Source of the DNA: Mesobacillus campisalis
GTDB lineage: Bacteria > Bacillota > Bacilli > Bacillales > Cytobacillaceae
Assembly (NCBI RefSeq): GCF_000986785.1
Contig: NZ_LAYY01000015.1
Coordinates: 62,001-126,000 of the forward strand
Length of the DNA stretch: 64,000 bases
Direction of reading: 5' to 3'
In this document: piece by piece, positions 15,804 through 25,120 of the stretch
How the letters are laid out: every line of letters begins with the position of its first letter
Position numbering within the stretch: position 1 is the stretch's first letter
Translations under genes and position numbers: made by a program
The notes under the pieces: model-generated
Seen by the model: only the letters and a program-made list of their open reading frames with translations
Database searches by the model: none
What the model was told of the DNA's origin: nothing

Positions 15804-16232
15804 TTATCCTTCCACAACCTGTTTCAACCGGGCCGCAATCTTCTCCCAGCCCCCGTTCATCCGCTCGCGAATGACGGCTGCATTCTCGCCGGCTTTGCCG
15901 ACCGTTTCGTCGGCCTGCTTCCAGCCGCCGTGTATGACCGTAAATTCTGTGGCCCCTTCCAATTCTTTTAAAACAAACGACACTACCCAGCCTTCCGTAT
16001 CCCAGGAAAATGACAGAGTGTTTGGTTCATCAATCTTTAGTACTTTGCATGGTGAAGGACCAAATGGAGATTGAAGATGGAATTCATGACCTTCTACAGG
16101 CTGGAAGTCATTTGGCATAAACCATGCTTCAATCCCTTCCGCAGTAGAAACCTTTTCCCAAACTTTCTGAATAGGCGCCTGGATGACCACGGTCTGTACA
16201 ATGTCTTTTACACTATTTTGATTAGTATCCAT
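15804..16232 (-). CDS. SRPBCC (AHSA1-like) ligand-binding protein
   Basis: A 142-residue START/SRPBCC-fold protein, recognised from VVIQAPIQKVWEKVSTAEGIEAWF, the LSFSWD strand, and the C-terminal helix GENAAVIRERMNGGWEKIAARLKQ. These proteins hold a hydrophobic ligand in a central cavity; the ligand here is unknown. AAGGAG lies 8 bases before the ATG. It is the first gene of a two-gene operon with the ArsR regulator, which may control it in response to the same ligand. Confidence 0.85.
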   Translation of the reverse strand: MDTNQNSVKDIVQTVVIQAPIQKVWEKVSTAEGIEAWFMPNDFQPVEGHEFHLQSPFGPSPCKVLKIDEPNTLSFSWDTEGWVVSFVLKELEGATEFTVIHGGWKQADETVGKAGENAAVIRERMNGGWEKIAARLKQVVEG

Positions 16233-16271
16233 GAGTTAGGCTCCTTGCACGATAAATTATGACACCTTACA

Positions 16272-16312
16272 GTGTTATTTAAAGGATATAACACCTTTTG
16301 GTATTACGTCAA
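16272..16312 (-). promoter_or_regulatory. promoter and palindromic operator of the SRPBCC-ArsR operon
   Basis: On the minus strand TTGACG (16307-16312) and TATATC (16285-16290) are 16 bases apart. An inverted repeat GTGTTAT...ATAACAC (16272-16278 with 16288-16294) overlaps the -10. That placement fits repression by the adjacent ArsR protein. Confidence 0.45.
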
Positions 16313-16390
16313 GGTTCTAATTCTCAATCAACTAAAAAACAAAAGATGTAAAATTATTATCCGTCAAATTTCCGGCCGTGCCTATAACGT

Positions 16391-17134
16391 TTAGAGATTC
16401 AAAGTTCCACCATCAATAACGATGGTTTCGCCGGTTATGAATGTGGATTCATCTGAAGCAAGAAATAAAACTAAATTGGCTATTTCCTCCGGATGGCCAA
16501 TTCGGTTTAAGGCATTGGCTGTGGACAATACTGGCCATTTTTTTGTTTTCTTCCAGTCGCTGACCATATCCGTATCAATGATTCCCGGGGCGATTGCATT
16601 CACGCGGATATTCTTTTTGCCAAACTCGGTTGCGGCTGTTTTAGTAAGAGCAATCACACTGCTTTTCGATGCAGAGTATGCTGCCACCAGCTTTTGACCT
16701 TTGATGCCGGCAATACTCGCTGTGTTGATAATCGAACCGCCGGCAGTCATCTCGGGAATGGCATATTTTAGTCCTAGGAACACACCGGTTGTATTGACAT
16801 CAAACACCTCTTGCCATTCTTCCACTGAAACATCGGGAATTTTTTTCTCGCCGCTTTTTACTCCGGCATTATTAAATAAAATATCCACCTTGCCAAAGGT
16901 ATCAACAGCTTTTTTTATCATTTTTTGAACATCTTCAGGCTTGGTCATATTTGTCCGAATAAATTCTGCTTCCCCATCCATTTCCCTAACAATATTTACG
17001 GTTTGAATTCCGTTTTCTTCACTATAATCAGCAATAACCAAGCGAGCCCCTTCTTGTGCAAATCGAATGGCTGTCGCCCTGCCAATTCCTCCGCCGCCAC
17101 CCGTTATAATCGCTACTTTATCATTTAAACGCAT
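16391..17134 (-). CDS. SDR dehydrogenase (FabG/3-hydroxybutyrate-dehydrogenase-like)
   Basis: A 247-residue classical SDR with TGGGGGIG, an Asp after strand 2 (VIADYS, NAD-preferring), NNAG, the catalytic block IINTASIAG and YSASK, and the C-terminal ITGETIVIDGG. I start at 17134, 9 bases after GAAAGG. It is the last gene of the long catabolic run, just after the APH-like kinase. In the Pseudomonas lva pathway an SDR of this kind reduces 4-oxoacyl-CoA to 4-hydroxyacyl-CoA; that role here is inference from gene company. Oxidation of a 3-hydroxy intermediate is the alternative. Confidence 0.88.
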   Translation of the reverse strand: MRLNDKVAIITGGGGGIGRATAIRFAQEGARLVIADYSEENGIQTVNIVREMDGEAEFIRTNMTKPEDVQKMIKKAVDTFGKVDILFNNAGVKSGEKKIPDVSVEEWQEVFDVNTTGVFLGLKYAIPEMTAGGSIINTASIAGIKGQKLVAAYSASKSSVIALTKTAATEFGKKNIRVNAIAPGIIDTDMVSDWKKTKKWPVLSTANALNRIGHPEEIANLVLFLASDESTFITGETIVIDGGTLNL

Positions 17135-17155
17135 CCCATTCACCCTTTCGATATT

Positions 17156-18223
17156 TTAAAGTCCCCTGGTTGACAACAAAGCAAATTCAATTAAGTTTGC
17201 AGCTGTTTGATTCATACGGGAAAATCTCTCATCATTTGTCTGGCCTTTGTAGTAACGGAAATAAATTTGCTGTGAAATGACAGCCAATTTAAAATATGAG
17301 AAAGTAACATAAAAATGTATATTTGAGACGTCACGGCCGCTTTTCTTCGCATACCTCTCTAAAAAATCCTCACGAGTAAAGAAGCCTTCTTTTGCGGTAA
17401 TAGCACCATTTCCTAATTCATTTCTTAATTCTTTAAAGTCTGCGACATCTGCCCAGTAGCATAAGGCAACGCCAACATCTGCCAGCGGATCACCAATTGT
17501 CGCCATTTCCCAATCAAACAGCCCGGCCATTTCACGAAAGTCCTCTGAAAACATCGCATTATTCAATTTATAATCATATTGAATGATTGTCGGCTTAGGT
17601 GAAACGGGGATATTTTTTTGCATCCATAAAGTTAACTCATTTACACCAGGAACCTCTTCCGTTTTGGCATTTTCATACCGCTTTATCCAGCCGCCGACCT
17701 GCCGTTCCATAAAACCATCTGGCCGCGAAATCTTAAGTAATTCCGTTTTCATATAATCGACCTGATGCAGTTCTACTAATTTATCTACCATGATTTCCGA
17801 TATTTGTTTCCCTAACTCCGGTTGATAGGGAACATGTGCAGGAAATTCTTTATCCAGGACAATCCCTTTTCTCCTTTCCATGATAAAAAAAGGGCTCCCA
17901 ATAATCGAGGTATCATCGGAATAAATATAAGGCTTGGGTGCGGTTGGAAATAACGGGTGTAAATTGGATAATATCGTGTATTCCCGCCCCATATCATGCG
18001 CTTTCTGTGCGACAGGGCCGTGCGGCGGCCGGCGCAGCACGGCCTCCCATTCGCCGATCCTTACTAAATAGGTGAGATTGGACTGACCTGCGCCAAATTG
18101 TTCAATCTCCAAATCTCCTGGAGGAGCATCCTCTATACTTTCATGAATAAATTTCTCGAGTACTTCCCGATTCAGTTCTTCCCCTTTTCGAACCGTTATC
18201 GTATCACGAAAGGGTATCGTCAT
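17156..18223 (-). CDS. APH-family phosphotransferase, ACAD10/11- or LvaA-like
   Basis: A 355-residue aminoglycoside-phosphotransferase-fold protein of the kind found beside acyl-CoA dehydrogenases and fused to them in animal ACAD10/11. Seen are FGAGQSNLTYLV (nucleotide loop), the Lys-substitute VLRRPP, the catalytic Asp217 and Asn222 in DYKLNN, and the metal-binding block LFDWEMATIGDPLADVG (Asp237). Oddly, the usual His-Gly-Asp of the catalytic loop reads Gln-Tyr-Asp (215-217). In the lva pathway the homologue phosphorylates 4-hydroxyacyl-CoA. AAGGGAG precedes the ATG. A terminator hairpin separates it from the upstream ACAD gene. Confidence 0.88.
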   Translation of the reverse strand: MTIPFRDTITVRKGEELNREVLEKFIHESIEDAPPGDLEIEQFGAGQSNLTYLVRIGEWEAVLRRPPHGPVAQKAHDMGREYTILSNLHPLFPTAPKPYIYSDDTSIIGSPFFIMERRKGIVLDKEFPAHVPYQPELGKQISEIMVDKLVELHQVDYMKTELLKISRPDGFMERQVGGWIKRYENAKTEEVPGVNELTLWMQKNIPVSPKPTIIQYDYKLNNAMFSEDFREMAGLFDWEMATIGDPLADVGVALCYWADVADFKELRNELGNGAITAKEGFFTREDFLERYAKKSGRDVSNIHFYVTFSYFKLAVISQQIYFRYYKGQTNDERFSRMNQTAANLIEFALLSTRGL

Positions 18224-18241
18224 TACTCTTCACTCCCTTCT

Positions 18242-18284
18242 AAAAAAGTTCAGGCAATGGGGGCTGGCCTCCCATTACCTGAAC
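18242..18284 (-). terminator. intrinsic terminator within the catabolic run
   Basis: On the minus strand GTTCAGGTAATGGG pairs with a matching arm ending in TGCCTGAAC. A TTTTTT run follows. It starts 14 bases after the stop of the ACAD11-like gene and before the kinase gene, so it should cut expression of the last two genes. Confidence 0.8.
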
Positions 18285-18297
18285 ATGGGAAATTAGT

Positions 18298-19533
18298 TTA
18301 ATTGCGTACTGCTGCTAATTCTGAAGTTTGATATTTTTTAAGTTCCAATCTGGCAATTTGACGGCGATGTACTTCATCAGGGCCATCGGCAAGCCTTAGT
18401 GTACGTGCCTGTGCCCAATGATAAGCAAGCGTGAAATCCTCACTTACTCCTGCTGCTCCAAATGCCTGAATCGCACGGTCAAGCACTCTTAGCGCCATAT
18501 TTGGAGCAACCACTTTAATCATTGCGATTTCGGTCTTCGCCTCTTTATTTCCGACGGTGTCCATCATATAGGCTGCTTTTAATGTCAATAAACGTGCTTG
18601 CTCAATCTCAATTCGGGAATCTGCAATCCACTCTTGGACTACACCTTGTTCGGCAATTTTCTTGCCAAAGGCCGTTCGGCTTTGAACACGCTTGGTCAGG
18701 TCTTCAAGTGCACGCTCAGCCAACCCGATTAACCTCATACAGTGATGGATTCTTCCTGGTCCAAGCCGCCCTTGAGCAATAGCAAATCCTTTTCCTTCTT
18801 CCCAAAGCATATTTTCGGCTGGCACCCGGACATTTTCATAGACAATTTCCGCATGACCATGAGGTGCATCATCATAGCCAAACACCGGTAAGATTCGTTC
18901 AATCTTAACACCAGGTGTGTTTAATGGTACGAGAATCATAGACTGCTGTTCATGCCTAGGTGCGGTGGGATCATTTTTTCCCATCACAATCGCAATCTTG
19001 CAGCGCGGATCCCCTGCCCCTGAGGACCACCATTTCCTTCCATTAATGACGTATTCATCACCATCCCTAACAATACTAGTTTCGATATTAGTAGCGTCAC
19101 TGGATGCGACATCAGGCTCCGTCATGGAAAAACAGGAGCGAATCTCGCCGGCTAACAGCGGCTCAAGCCACTGTTTCTTCTGGGCTTCTGTACCGTAACG
19201 CACAAGAACCTCCATGTTGCCTGTATCTGGTGCGTTGCAATTAAATACTTCAGGCCCAATCATTGATCTCCCCATAATCTCACATAGCGGTGCATATTCC
19301 AGATTGGTTAATCCCGCCCCATATTCACTTTCCGGCAAGAACAAATTCCATAGACCTTCCGCTTTTGCCTTCTCTTTAAGCTCTTGCATGATCGGCGGAA
19401 TATCAGACCACCGTGTTTCCTGCTGGTTCAGCTGCTCCTGATAAACCTTTTCATTTGGATATACATACTCCTCCATAAATTTACTAACTCTCTTTTGCAA
19501 ATCTGCAACCTTTTCAGAATGGGTAAAATTCAT
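18298..19533 (-). CDS. acyl-CoA dehydrogenase family protein, ACAD11/LvaC-like
   Basis: A 411-residue flavoprotein of the acyl-CoA dehydrogenase superfamily. The block [20 protein letters not shown], the segment [16 protein letters not shown], and the C-terminal [18 protein letters not shown] are hallmarks of the ACAD10/11 subgroup rather than of ordinary fatty-acyl dehydrogenases, which have IYEG at that point. Members act with an APH-type kinase on 4-hydroxyacyl-CoAs, removing phosphate and shifting the oxygen function toward C3. The kinase gene is next downstream. The ATG at 19533 is 9 bases after GGAG; an ATG at 19542 abuts it. Confidence 0.88.
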   Translation of the reverse strand: MNFTHSEKVADLQKRVSKFMEEYVYPNEKVYQEQLNQQETRWSDIPPIMQELKEKAKAEGLWNLFLPESEYGAGLTNLEYAPLCEIMGRSMIGPEVFNCNAPDTGNMEVLVRYGTEAQKKQWLEPLLAGEIRSCFSMTEPDVASSDATNIETSIVRDGDEYVINGRKWWSSGAGDPRCKIAIVMGKNDPTAPRHEQQSMILVPLNTPGVKIERILPVFGYDDAPHGHAEIVYENVRVPAENMLWEEGKGFAIAQGRLGPGRIHHCMRLIGLAERALEDLTKRVQSRTAFGKKIAEQGVVQEWIADSRIEIEQARLLTLKAAYMMDTVGNKEAKTEIAMIKVVAPNMALRVLDRAIQAFGAAGVSEDFTLAYHWAQARTLRLADGPDEVHRRQIARLELKKYQTSELAAVRN

Positions 19534-19612
19534 TCCATACATCTCCTTTTCATGTTTTAGACAAGTACCTTGACATACTTCGGACGGTGGATGTTCTGTT
19601 CGGTTTTCCGTC

Positions 19613-20593
19613 CTATGGCAGCGCTACCAATTTGCCGTAGGTTTGGCGGTCGGCGAGAACATCCAGGGCGGATGGGACATCCTTGAAGTCGTACTCGCGG
19701 TAGATTAATGGTTTAATTAATCCTTCCTCATGAAGCCTCATTAAGTCTTCGTGAATTTTAACTACTTTATCGGGATTTAGTCTGCGGAATAAGCCCCAAT
19801 GGACACCGACAATGGAATAGTTCTTTATCAAGGCATGGTTTGCAGGTGCATCTGGAATCCGGCCGCCTGCAAAGCCAATAACCAGCAAGCGCCCATCAAA
19901 TGCGATACATTTTCTTGAGCGGTCAAACACATCTCCGCCGACAGGATCATAAATGACATCTGCCCCGCGTCCGCCTGTTTCCTTTTTCACGATCTCAACA
20001 AAATCCTCTGTCAGGTAATCTATAGCAACATCTGCGCCAAGCTCTTTGCATAATTGTGCCTTTTCAGGTCCGCCGGCCGTTGCGATAACCTTCGCTCCTT
20101 TTGCCTTGCCAAGCTGGATAGCAGCCGAACCAACTCCACCTGCGCCTGCATGGACTAACAGCACTTCGCCTGCTTGAATATTGGCACGGTGATATAATGC
20201 GTAATAAGAAGTTTGATAGGTTATAAACATGGATGCTGCTTCACTAGCTGACATGGCATCGGAAATGACATAGACGGAATCCTCTGGCACGCTGACCCAT
20301 TCTGAATATCCGCCATTCGGCAGCGGCGGAGTAGCAACGACACGCTGGCCCGCTTTAAATTGGCTTCCTTCCCCTACAGCCCGGACAATCCCGGCAATTT
20401 CCGCCCCCGGAGTGAACGGAGTCGGCGGCTTCTCCTGATATTTTCCCTGGCAGAGTAAAATATCGAAGAAATTCAGCGAGGAAGCCTCCACTTGAATTAA
20501 TAGTTTTCCTTCCTCAACGGCCGGAACCGATAATTCCTGCAGCTCCAGTACATCCTTGGGGTCCCCTAACTTATTGACAATCCAGCTCTTCAT
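19613..20593 (-). CDS. NADPH:quinone oxidoreductase-like MDR protein
   Basis: A 326-residue zinc-free medium-chain dehydrogenase/reductase. Seen are the GroES-like N-terminal domain with [12 protein letters not shown], and the nucleotide motif [28 protein letters not shown]. No structural-zinc cysteine cluster is present, which fits quinone or enoyl/crotonyl reductases. In this operon it could reduce an enoyl-CoA or a side-chain double bond; that is inference. It lies between the enoyl-CoA hydratase and ACAD11-like genes. Confidence 0.88.
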   Translation of the reverse strand: MKSWIVNKLGDPKDVLELQELSVPAVEEGKLLIQVEASSLNFFDILLCQGKYQEKPPTPFTPGAEIAGIVRAVGEGSQFKAGQRVVATPPLPNGGYSEWVSVPEDSVYVISDAMSASEAASMFITYQTSYYALYHRANIQAGEVLLVHAGAGGVGSAAIQLGKAKGAKVIATAGGPEKAQLCKELGADVAIDYLTEDFVEIVKKETGGRGADVIYDPVGGDVFDRSRKCIAFDGRLLVIGFAGGRIPDAPANHALIKNYSIVGVHWGLFRRLNPDKVVKIHEDLMRLHEEGLIKPLIYREYDFKDVPSALDVLADRQTYGKLVALP

Positions 20594-20617
20594 TAAAAAT
20601 CCCTCCTCAACTGATTA

Positions 20618-21400
20618 TTATCGATGGGCAAAAACAGGCTTTCTTTTTTCAATAAACGCTGATACACCTTCCTTCACATCCTCTGTTTGAAAGACCTCTT
20701 CAAACAGCTCAGCTTCTCTTTCAATTCCGGCCTGGAATTCCATGTTTGTTCCTTCATCCACAGCTTTTTTGATTCGGGACAGTGCCTGCAGGGAATAGCC
20801 GCTGATTTTCCTGGCCAGGGCAAGAGCCTCGGTCATTCCTTGTCCCGATGCCACCACTTTATTTACCAAACCAAGTTTCTCTGCCTCATGAGCTGAAATA
20901 GGGTCGCCGACAAACATAAGCTCCTTGGCTTTTGCCTCTCCTACAATTCTAGGAAGACGCTGGGTGCCCCCTCCGCCTGGGAAGATCCCTAATTTGATTT
21001 CCGGCAGCCCGAGCTGGGCATGCTCCTCAGCAATGCGGATATCGCAAGTAATTGCGAGCTCACAGCCGCCGCCAAAGGTAAGCCCATTTAGCACAGCAAT
21101 TGTCGGCTTAGGAAGGAAGTCAATTTGGTTAAATACACCGTGCTGATCCAAAATTCGTTCCTTCATGCCTGATTTACCAAAAGATTGAGGGAATTCTTTA
21201 ATATCAGCCCCCGCCATGAATGCCCGGCTGCCTGCACCCGTCAGGATGACTACAACAATGTCATGATCGTGGGCAATATCATCAAATACAAACTTTAATT
21301 CACTCGTCACCTGTCCGCTTAAAACATTTAACGGCGGATTATCAATTTTCACAATCGCAATAGAATCGTTTTTTTCCAATTTCACTAATTGAGTATTCAC
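20618..21400 (-). CDS. enoyl-CoA hydratase/isomerase
   Basis: A 260-residue crotonase-fold protein that hydrates trans-2-enoyl-CoA to 3-hydroxyacyl-CoA. The CoA-binding oxyanion block AFMAGADIKEFP and the catalytic block GGGCELAITCDIRIAEEHAQLG with LPEIKLGIFPGGGG (two catalytic Glu) are present. The start overlaps the stop of the upstream 3-hydroxyacyl-CoA dehydrogenase gene by four bases, so they are translationally coupled. Confidence 0.93.
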   Translation of the reverse strand: MNTQLVKLEKNDSIAIVKIDNPPLNVLSGQVTSELKFVFDDIAHDHDIVVVILTGAGSRAFMAGADIKEFPQSFGKSGMKERILDQHGVFNQIDFLPKPTIAVLNGLTFGGGCELAITCDIRIAEEHAQLGLPEIKLGIFPGGGGTQRLPRIVGEAKAKELMFVGDPISAHEAEKLGLVNKVVASGQGMTEALALARKISGYSLQALSRIKKAVDEGTNMEFQAGIEREAELFEEVFQTEDVKEGVSAFIEKRKPVFAHR

Positions 21401-22284
21401 TTTACCTTCACCTCTGTTTTTTCATAGTCATACCATCCCTTGCCAGTTTTTCGGCCAAGTTCCCCTGCTTTCACTTTTTCTTCCAAACTTGTAAATGGCT
21501 TATCCTCTTCATTACCTGTTTCTTTATATTTTTCTTCCAGTGCAAAGTACCCGACATCAATGCCTGATAAATCCATTAGCTCGAATGGACCCATCGGATG
21601 GTTAAGCGATTTACGGACAATGGTGTCGATATCTTTATAATCGCAAACTCCTTCCTCATACAGTTTGAGCGCCTCCTTGTTTAGTGCAAACAACAGACGG
21701 TTTGCTACAAAGCCCCACGTTTCCTTACGCAGCAAAACTCCTGTGCGCTTGATTTTTTTACACACAGCCATTGTGACTGCAGCTGTCTCTTCAGAAGTTG
21801 TCTCACTCATCACTACTTCCACACAATCCATTACTAAAGCGGGAAAAAAGAAATGCATATTGCAGACTTTATCCGGCCTAGAAGTGACACAGGCAATTTT
21901 GGAGCTGGCAATCGTGGAGCTATTAGTGGTCAAAATCGCATGTTGTGGTGCAAGACGGTCCACTTTGGCAAAAAGACCCTGCTTCACATCCAATTTCTCA
22001 ACAACCGCCTCTATCACAAAGTCAGTATTTCGTACCGTTTCTTCTAAACCATTAGTAAAGGACAATCGAGCAAAGGCTTGGTCCAAATCTTGCTGATTTA
22101 TTTTCCCTTTCCGAACCCACTTACCCATTTGAAAATCAAGGTTTTCCTTTGCTTTTTCCAAAGCTTTCTCATGGACATCGTAAATGGTAGTTGAGAACCC
22201 GCCTAACGCACATAACATGGCAATTTGGTGTCCCATGGAGCCTGCACCTAATACCGAAATATGTTTAACATCCTGTATATCCAC
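21397..22284 (-). CDS. 3-hydroxyacyl-CoA dehydrogenase
   Basis: A 295-residue single-function enzyme (Hbd/MmgB type) that oxidises 3-hydroxyacyl-CoA to 3-oxoacyl-CoA with NAD+. Seen are GAGSMGHQIAMLCALGGF with Asp after strand 2, the NSST segment, the catalytic His-Glu region (MHFFFPALVMDCVEVV; Pro-Ala in place of the usual Asn-Pro), and GPFELMDLSGIDVG. A palindromic operator lies just upstream of the start, which may allow separate control from here on. Confidence 0.92.
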   Translation of the reverse strand: MDIQDVKHISVLGAGSMGHQIAMLCALGGFSTTIYDVHEKALEKAKENLDFQMGKWVRKGKINQQDLDQAFARLSFTNGLEETVRNTDFVIEAVVEKLDVKQGLFAKVDRLAPQHAILTTNSSTIASSKIACVTSRPDKVCNMHFFFPALVMDCVEVVMSETTSEETAAVTMAVCKKIKRTGVLLRKETWGFVANRLLFALNKEALKLYEEGVCDYKDIDTIVRKSLNHPMGPFELMDLSGIDVGYFALEEKYKETGNEEDKPFTSLEEKVKAGELGRKTGKGWYDYEKTEVKVK

Positions 22285-22302
22285 CTGATTTACTCCTCCC
22301 CT

Positions 22303-22320
22303 ATACTAACCGGTTAGTAT
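22303..22320. promoter_or_regulatory. TetR-type 18-bp palindromic operator
   Basis: ATACTAACCGGTTAGTAT is a perfect 18-bp palindrome, located between the 3-hydroxyacyl-CoA dehydrogenase start and the thiolase stop. Size, centre (CCGG) and lipid-catabolic context fit TetR-family repressors that sense acyl-CoAs. No TetR gene is in the window, so the regulator acts from elsewhere. It implies an internal promoter for the downstream genes. Confidence 0.65.
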
Positions 22321-22357
22321 TTAAGATGTAATGAAAATCTTAAATTGACACCAATCA

Positions 22358-23533
22358 TTATCCTTCTCGTTCAATTATGGTGGCAATCCCCTGGCCGCCG
22401 CCGATACATGCAGTAATCAAAGCCCGTTGTTTATTCGTTCTTTGTAATTCATAGACTGCTTTCGTTATTAAAATCGCTCCGGTTGCTCCAAGCGGATGAC
22501 CGTGAGCAATTGCCCCGCCGTTTACATTTAGCTTTGCTTCATCGATTTCCAGTTCGCGGTTGCAGGCAATTACTTGAGCAGCAAACGCTTCATTGAGTTC
22601 TACTAAATCAATCTCTTCCATCCTTAAACCTGTTCGAGTTAATAACTTTCTAGTTGCAGGTACAGGCCCAATCCCCATAACGTTCGGATCTACACCACTT
22701 ACCGCAGAATCACGAACAACAGCGAGCGGCTTTAAGCCTAATTCAACAGCCTTTTCACGTGACATAATCACTAAAGCACTCGCTGCATCATTCAGTCCTG
22801 AACTGCTTCCAGCTGTAACAGTTCCTCCTTCTAAGAACGCTGGGTGAAGTTTGGATAACCCTTCAAGTGTTGTATTTGGTCGTGGATGCTCATCCACTGT
22901 AAAAGTGATCGGGTCTCCTTTTCTAACAGGAATCTCAATCGGAACAATCTGTTGTTTAAAATGTTCCTTCTCCATTGCTGCTGCCATTCTTTGCTGGCTT
23001 CTTAATGAATAGGCATCCTGTTCTTCTCTGGTAATATTATATTTTTTTACTAGGTTTTCAGCGGTGATCCCCATTGGCGGATCGCCAATTTCCTTTGGAG
23101 ACAGTTGGGAAGAACGGAATCTTGGCGGTACGGCACTATACGCTTTTGTTGGGCGATCCATTAAATATGGAGCACGGCTCATACTTTCTGTTCCGCCTGC
23201 CACATAAATATCTCCCGCTCCGGCATTAATAGCCTGCGCAGCTAAATTAACGGCATTGATTCCAGACCCGCACTGACGGTCAATGGTTAAACCGGGAATT
23301 TCAATAGAAAGCCCAGTTTGCAGGGCTGTTAACCTGGCAATATTGCCCCCGCCGCTTAATACATTTCCAAAAATAACATCATCTATCTGATTAGCGTTTA
23401 CTCCTGCACGATTCAGCGCTTCCTTGATGACCTCAGCCCCAAATTCATGGGCATTCAGGCTGGCTAATGCACCACCCTGCCTTCCTATCGGTGTTCTTAC
23501 TGCTGAAACAATAACTGCTTCTCTTTTAGACAT
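22358..23533 (-). CDS. acetyl-CoA C-acyltransferase (thiolase)
   Basis: A 391-residue degradative thiolase that cleaves 3-oxoacyl-CoA with CoA. The nucleophilic Cys is in RQCGSGINAVNLA (near residue 87), the catalytic His in GGAIAHGHPLGATGA, and the second Cys in ITACIGGGQG. VELNEAFAAQ is also conserved. It lies between the carboxyltransferase and the 3-hydroxyacyl-CoA dehydrogenase genes and completes a beta-oxidation set. Confidence 0.94.
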   Translation of the reverse strand: MSKREAVIVSAVRTPIGRQGGALASLNAHEFGAEVIKEALNRAGVNANQIDDVIFGNVLSGGGNIARLTALQTGLSIEIPGLTIDRQCGSGINAVNLAAQAINAGAGDIYVAGGTESMSRAPYLMDRPTKAYSAVPPRFRSSQLSPKEIGDPPMGITAENLVKKYNITREEQDAYSLRSQQRMAAAMEKEHFKQQIVPIEIPVRKGDPITFTVDEHPRPNTTLEGLSKLHPAFLEGGTVTAGSSSGLNDAASALVIMSREKAVELGLKPLAVVRDSAVSGVDPNVMGIGPVPATRKLLTRTGLRMEEIDLVELNEAFAAQVIACNRELEIDEAKLNVNGGAIAHGHPLGATGAILITKAVYELQRTNKQRALITACIGGGQGIATIIEREG

Positions 23534-23557
23534 CTTTTTTCCTCCCTTAACTTTCTT

Positions 23558-25120
23558 CTAAAATCCCGTAGGCCAGTTCGCCAATCGGCGTTCGCTCATC
23601 GAACCATTTTTCCATACAGCAAACTCCAATGTCTTACATAGAAATTTCCGTGTTTCCCGTGGATGGATAACATCATCAATAAGATGTTTGGCCGCTGCCT
23701 TATAAGGCGAACTATCGAATGCCCATTTTTCAAGCAGCTCTTTTCTAACTTCTTTTGCATTTTCAAGACCTTGCAGCTGGCGGCCGTAAACGACATTGAT
23801 TCCTACTTCCGGGCCGGTGAAATTAATTTCAGCTGTTGGCCAGGCTACAACGAAATCTGCCCCCATTGTTGGGCCACACATGTTTCCATAGGCTGCTCCC
23901 ACACTTTTTCGGATCACAACAGAAATTTTTGGGACAGTCGACTGAGCGAGCGCTTGGTTCCAAACCATGATTTTGGTTGGAATTTTAATTTTTTCTGCTT
24001 CATTGCTAATTCGAAATCCGGGTGTATCATGCAGGAAGATCATCGGAATATTGAAGGAATCACATAAACAGATGAAGTCAGTCGCTTTTTCGCATTCCTG
24101 GACGCCGGACGCCCCTGCATATTTGATAGGCTGATTAGCAATCATCCCAACCGTCCGGCCATTCATTCTGGCAAAAGCGGTAATCAACGCAGGACCGTAA
24201 TGCTCCTTATATTCAAAAAACCGCCGGTCATCTACGATTTCAGTAATAATTTTTTTCATATCATAGGCCCGATTCGTTTTGTTTGGCAGAATATCGAGCA
24301 CCTGATCCACCATCCGGTAAGGGTCATCAGCTGTTTCTTTCATTGGCGGCTCTTCTGTTGCGTTAAGCGGCATGAAGCTGAAAAACTCCTTCATCTGCGC
24401 AATGCAGTCTTCCTCTGTAACTCCAAATGCGTCTGCCTGTCCGGTCTGGTGGGCATGAACCTTCCAGCCGCCCAGCTCTTCGGTAGATATCTTCTGCCCG
24501 GTTGCCATCTCAATCATTCTTGGTCCGGCAACCGCCATGCAAGTTCCTTTCAGCTGTGTCACAAAGTCAGATGAAACAGCTGTCCATGTAGGGCCTCCAA
24601 AGCTATCTCCCAAAATGCTGGTAATCGAAGGAACCTGCCTGTTGTGGGTCAGCATTTCATTGGGAAAAAGTTTATCGCTAATGCCATCCGATCCCATGCC
24701 ATCCGGCATTCTCAAGCCCCCGCCTTCGTGAAGATAAAACATCGGCAGCCCGCGTTTGAGCGCATATTGATGAATGGAAACAGCTTTCCGCATATGAACC
24801 GCGCCTTCTGTTCCGGCAAAAACCGTTTTATCGCCAGCCTGTACGACAATCGGCCTTCCATCCACTTTGGCGATGCCAGCGATGAGTCCATCTCCGGCAC
24901 TCTTATCTTCGGACCCAGCCATTTCGGAATGATTAAGCATGCCTACTTCCATAAACGAATCAGGGTCCACAAGCATGCCAATTCTTTCCCTTGCCGTATA
25001 GAAACCGGCATCATGCTGGCGCTTAATTTTCTCTAGTCCGCCATTTAGCTTGGCACGCTCTTTTCTTTGCACTAAATCGTCAACTGCTTCTTTCACAATG
25101 TCCCTTTCCTGATCAATCAT
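23558..25120 (-). CDS. acyl-CoA carboxylase carboxyltransferase (beta) subunit, second copy
   Basis: A 520-residue carboxyltransferase of the propionyl/methylcrotonyl-CoA carboxylase beta family, with two crotonase-like halves. Seen are the start-helix RKERAKLNGG, the oxyanion-region segments around YLHEGGGLRMPDG and GPRMIEMATGQ in the N-half, and DTPGFRISNEAEKI with KSVGAAYGNMCGPTMGADFVVAWP in the C-half. It would move a carboxyl group from biotin to an acyl-CoA. No biotin carboxylase or biotin-carrier gene lies in the window. It overlaps the upstream ligase gene by four bases. Confidence 0.88.
   Translation of the reverse strand: MIDQERDIVKEAVDDLVQRKERAKLNGGLEKIKRQHDAGFYTARERIGMLVDPDSFMEVGMLNHSEMAGSEDKSAGDGLIAGIAKVDGRPIVVQAGDKTVFAGTEGAVHMRKAVSIHQYALKRGLPMFYLHEGGGLRMPDGMGSDGISDKLFPNEMLTHNRQVPSITSILGDSFGGPTWTAVSSDFVTQLKGTCMAVAGPRMIEMATGQKISTEELGGWKVHAHQTGQADAFGVTEEDCIAQMKEFFSFMPLNATEEPPMKETADDPYRMVDQVLDILPNKTNRAYDMKKIITEIVDDRRFFEYKEHYGPALITAFARMNGRTVGMIANQPIKYAGASGVQECEKATDFICLCDSFNIPMIFLHDTPGFRISNEAEKIKIPTKIMVWNQALAQSTVPKISVVIRKSVGAAYGNMCGPTMGADFVVAWPTAEINFTGPEVGINVVYGRQLQGLENAKEVRKELLEKWAFDSSPYKAAAKHLIDDVIHPRETRKFLCKTLEFAVWKNGSMSERRLANWPTGF

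Noticed and set aside
16391-18223. Assigning lva gene names to the kinase, ACAD and SDR
   Set aside because: Gene company and motifs suggest this pathway, but substrate has not been shown and the kinase motif differs, so symbols were left empty.
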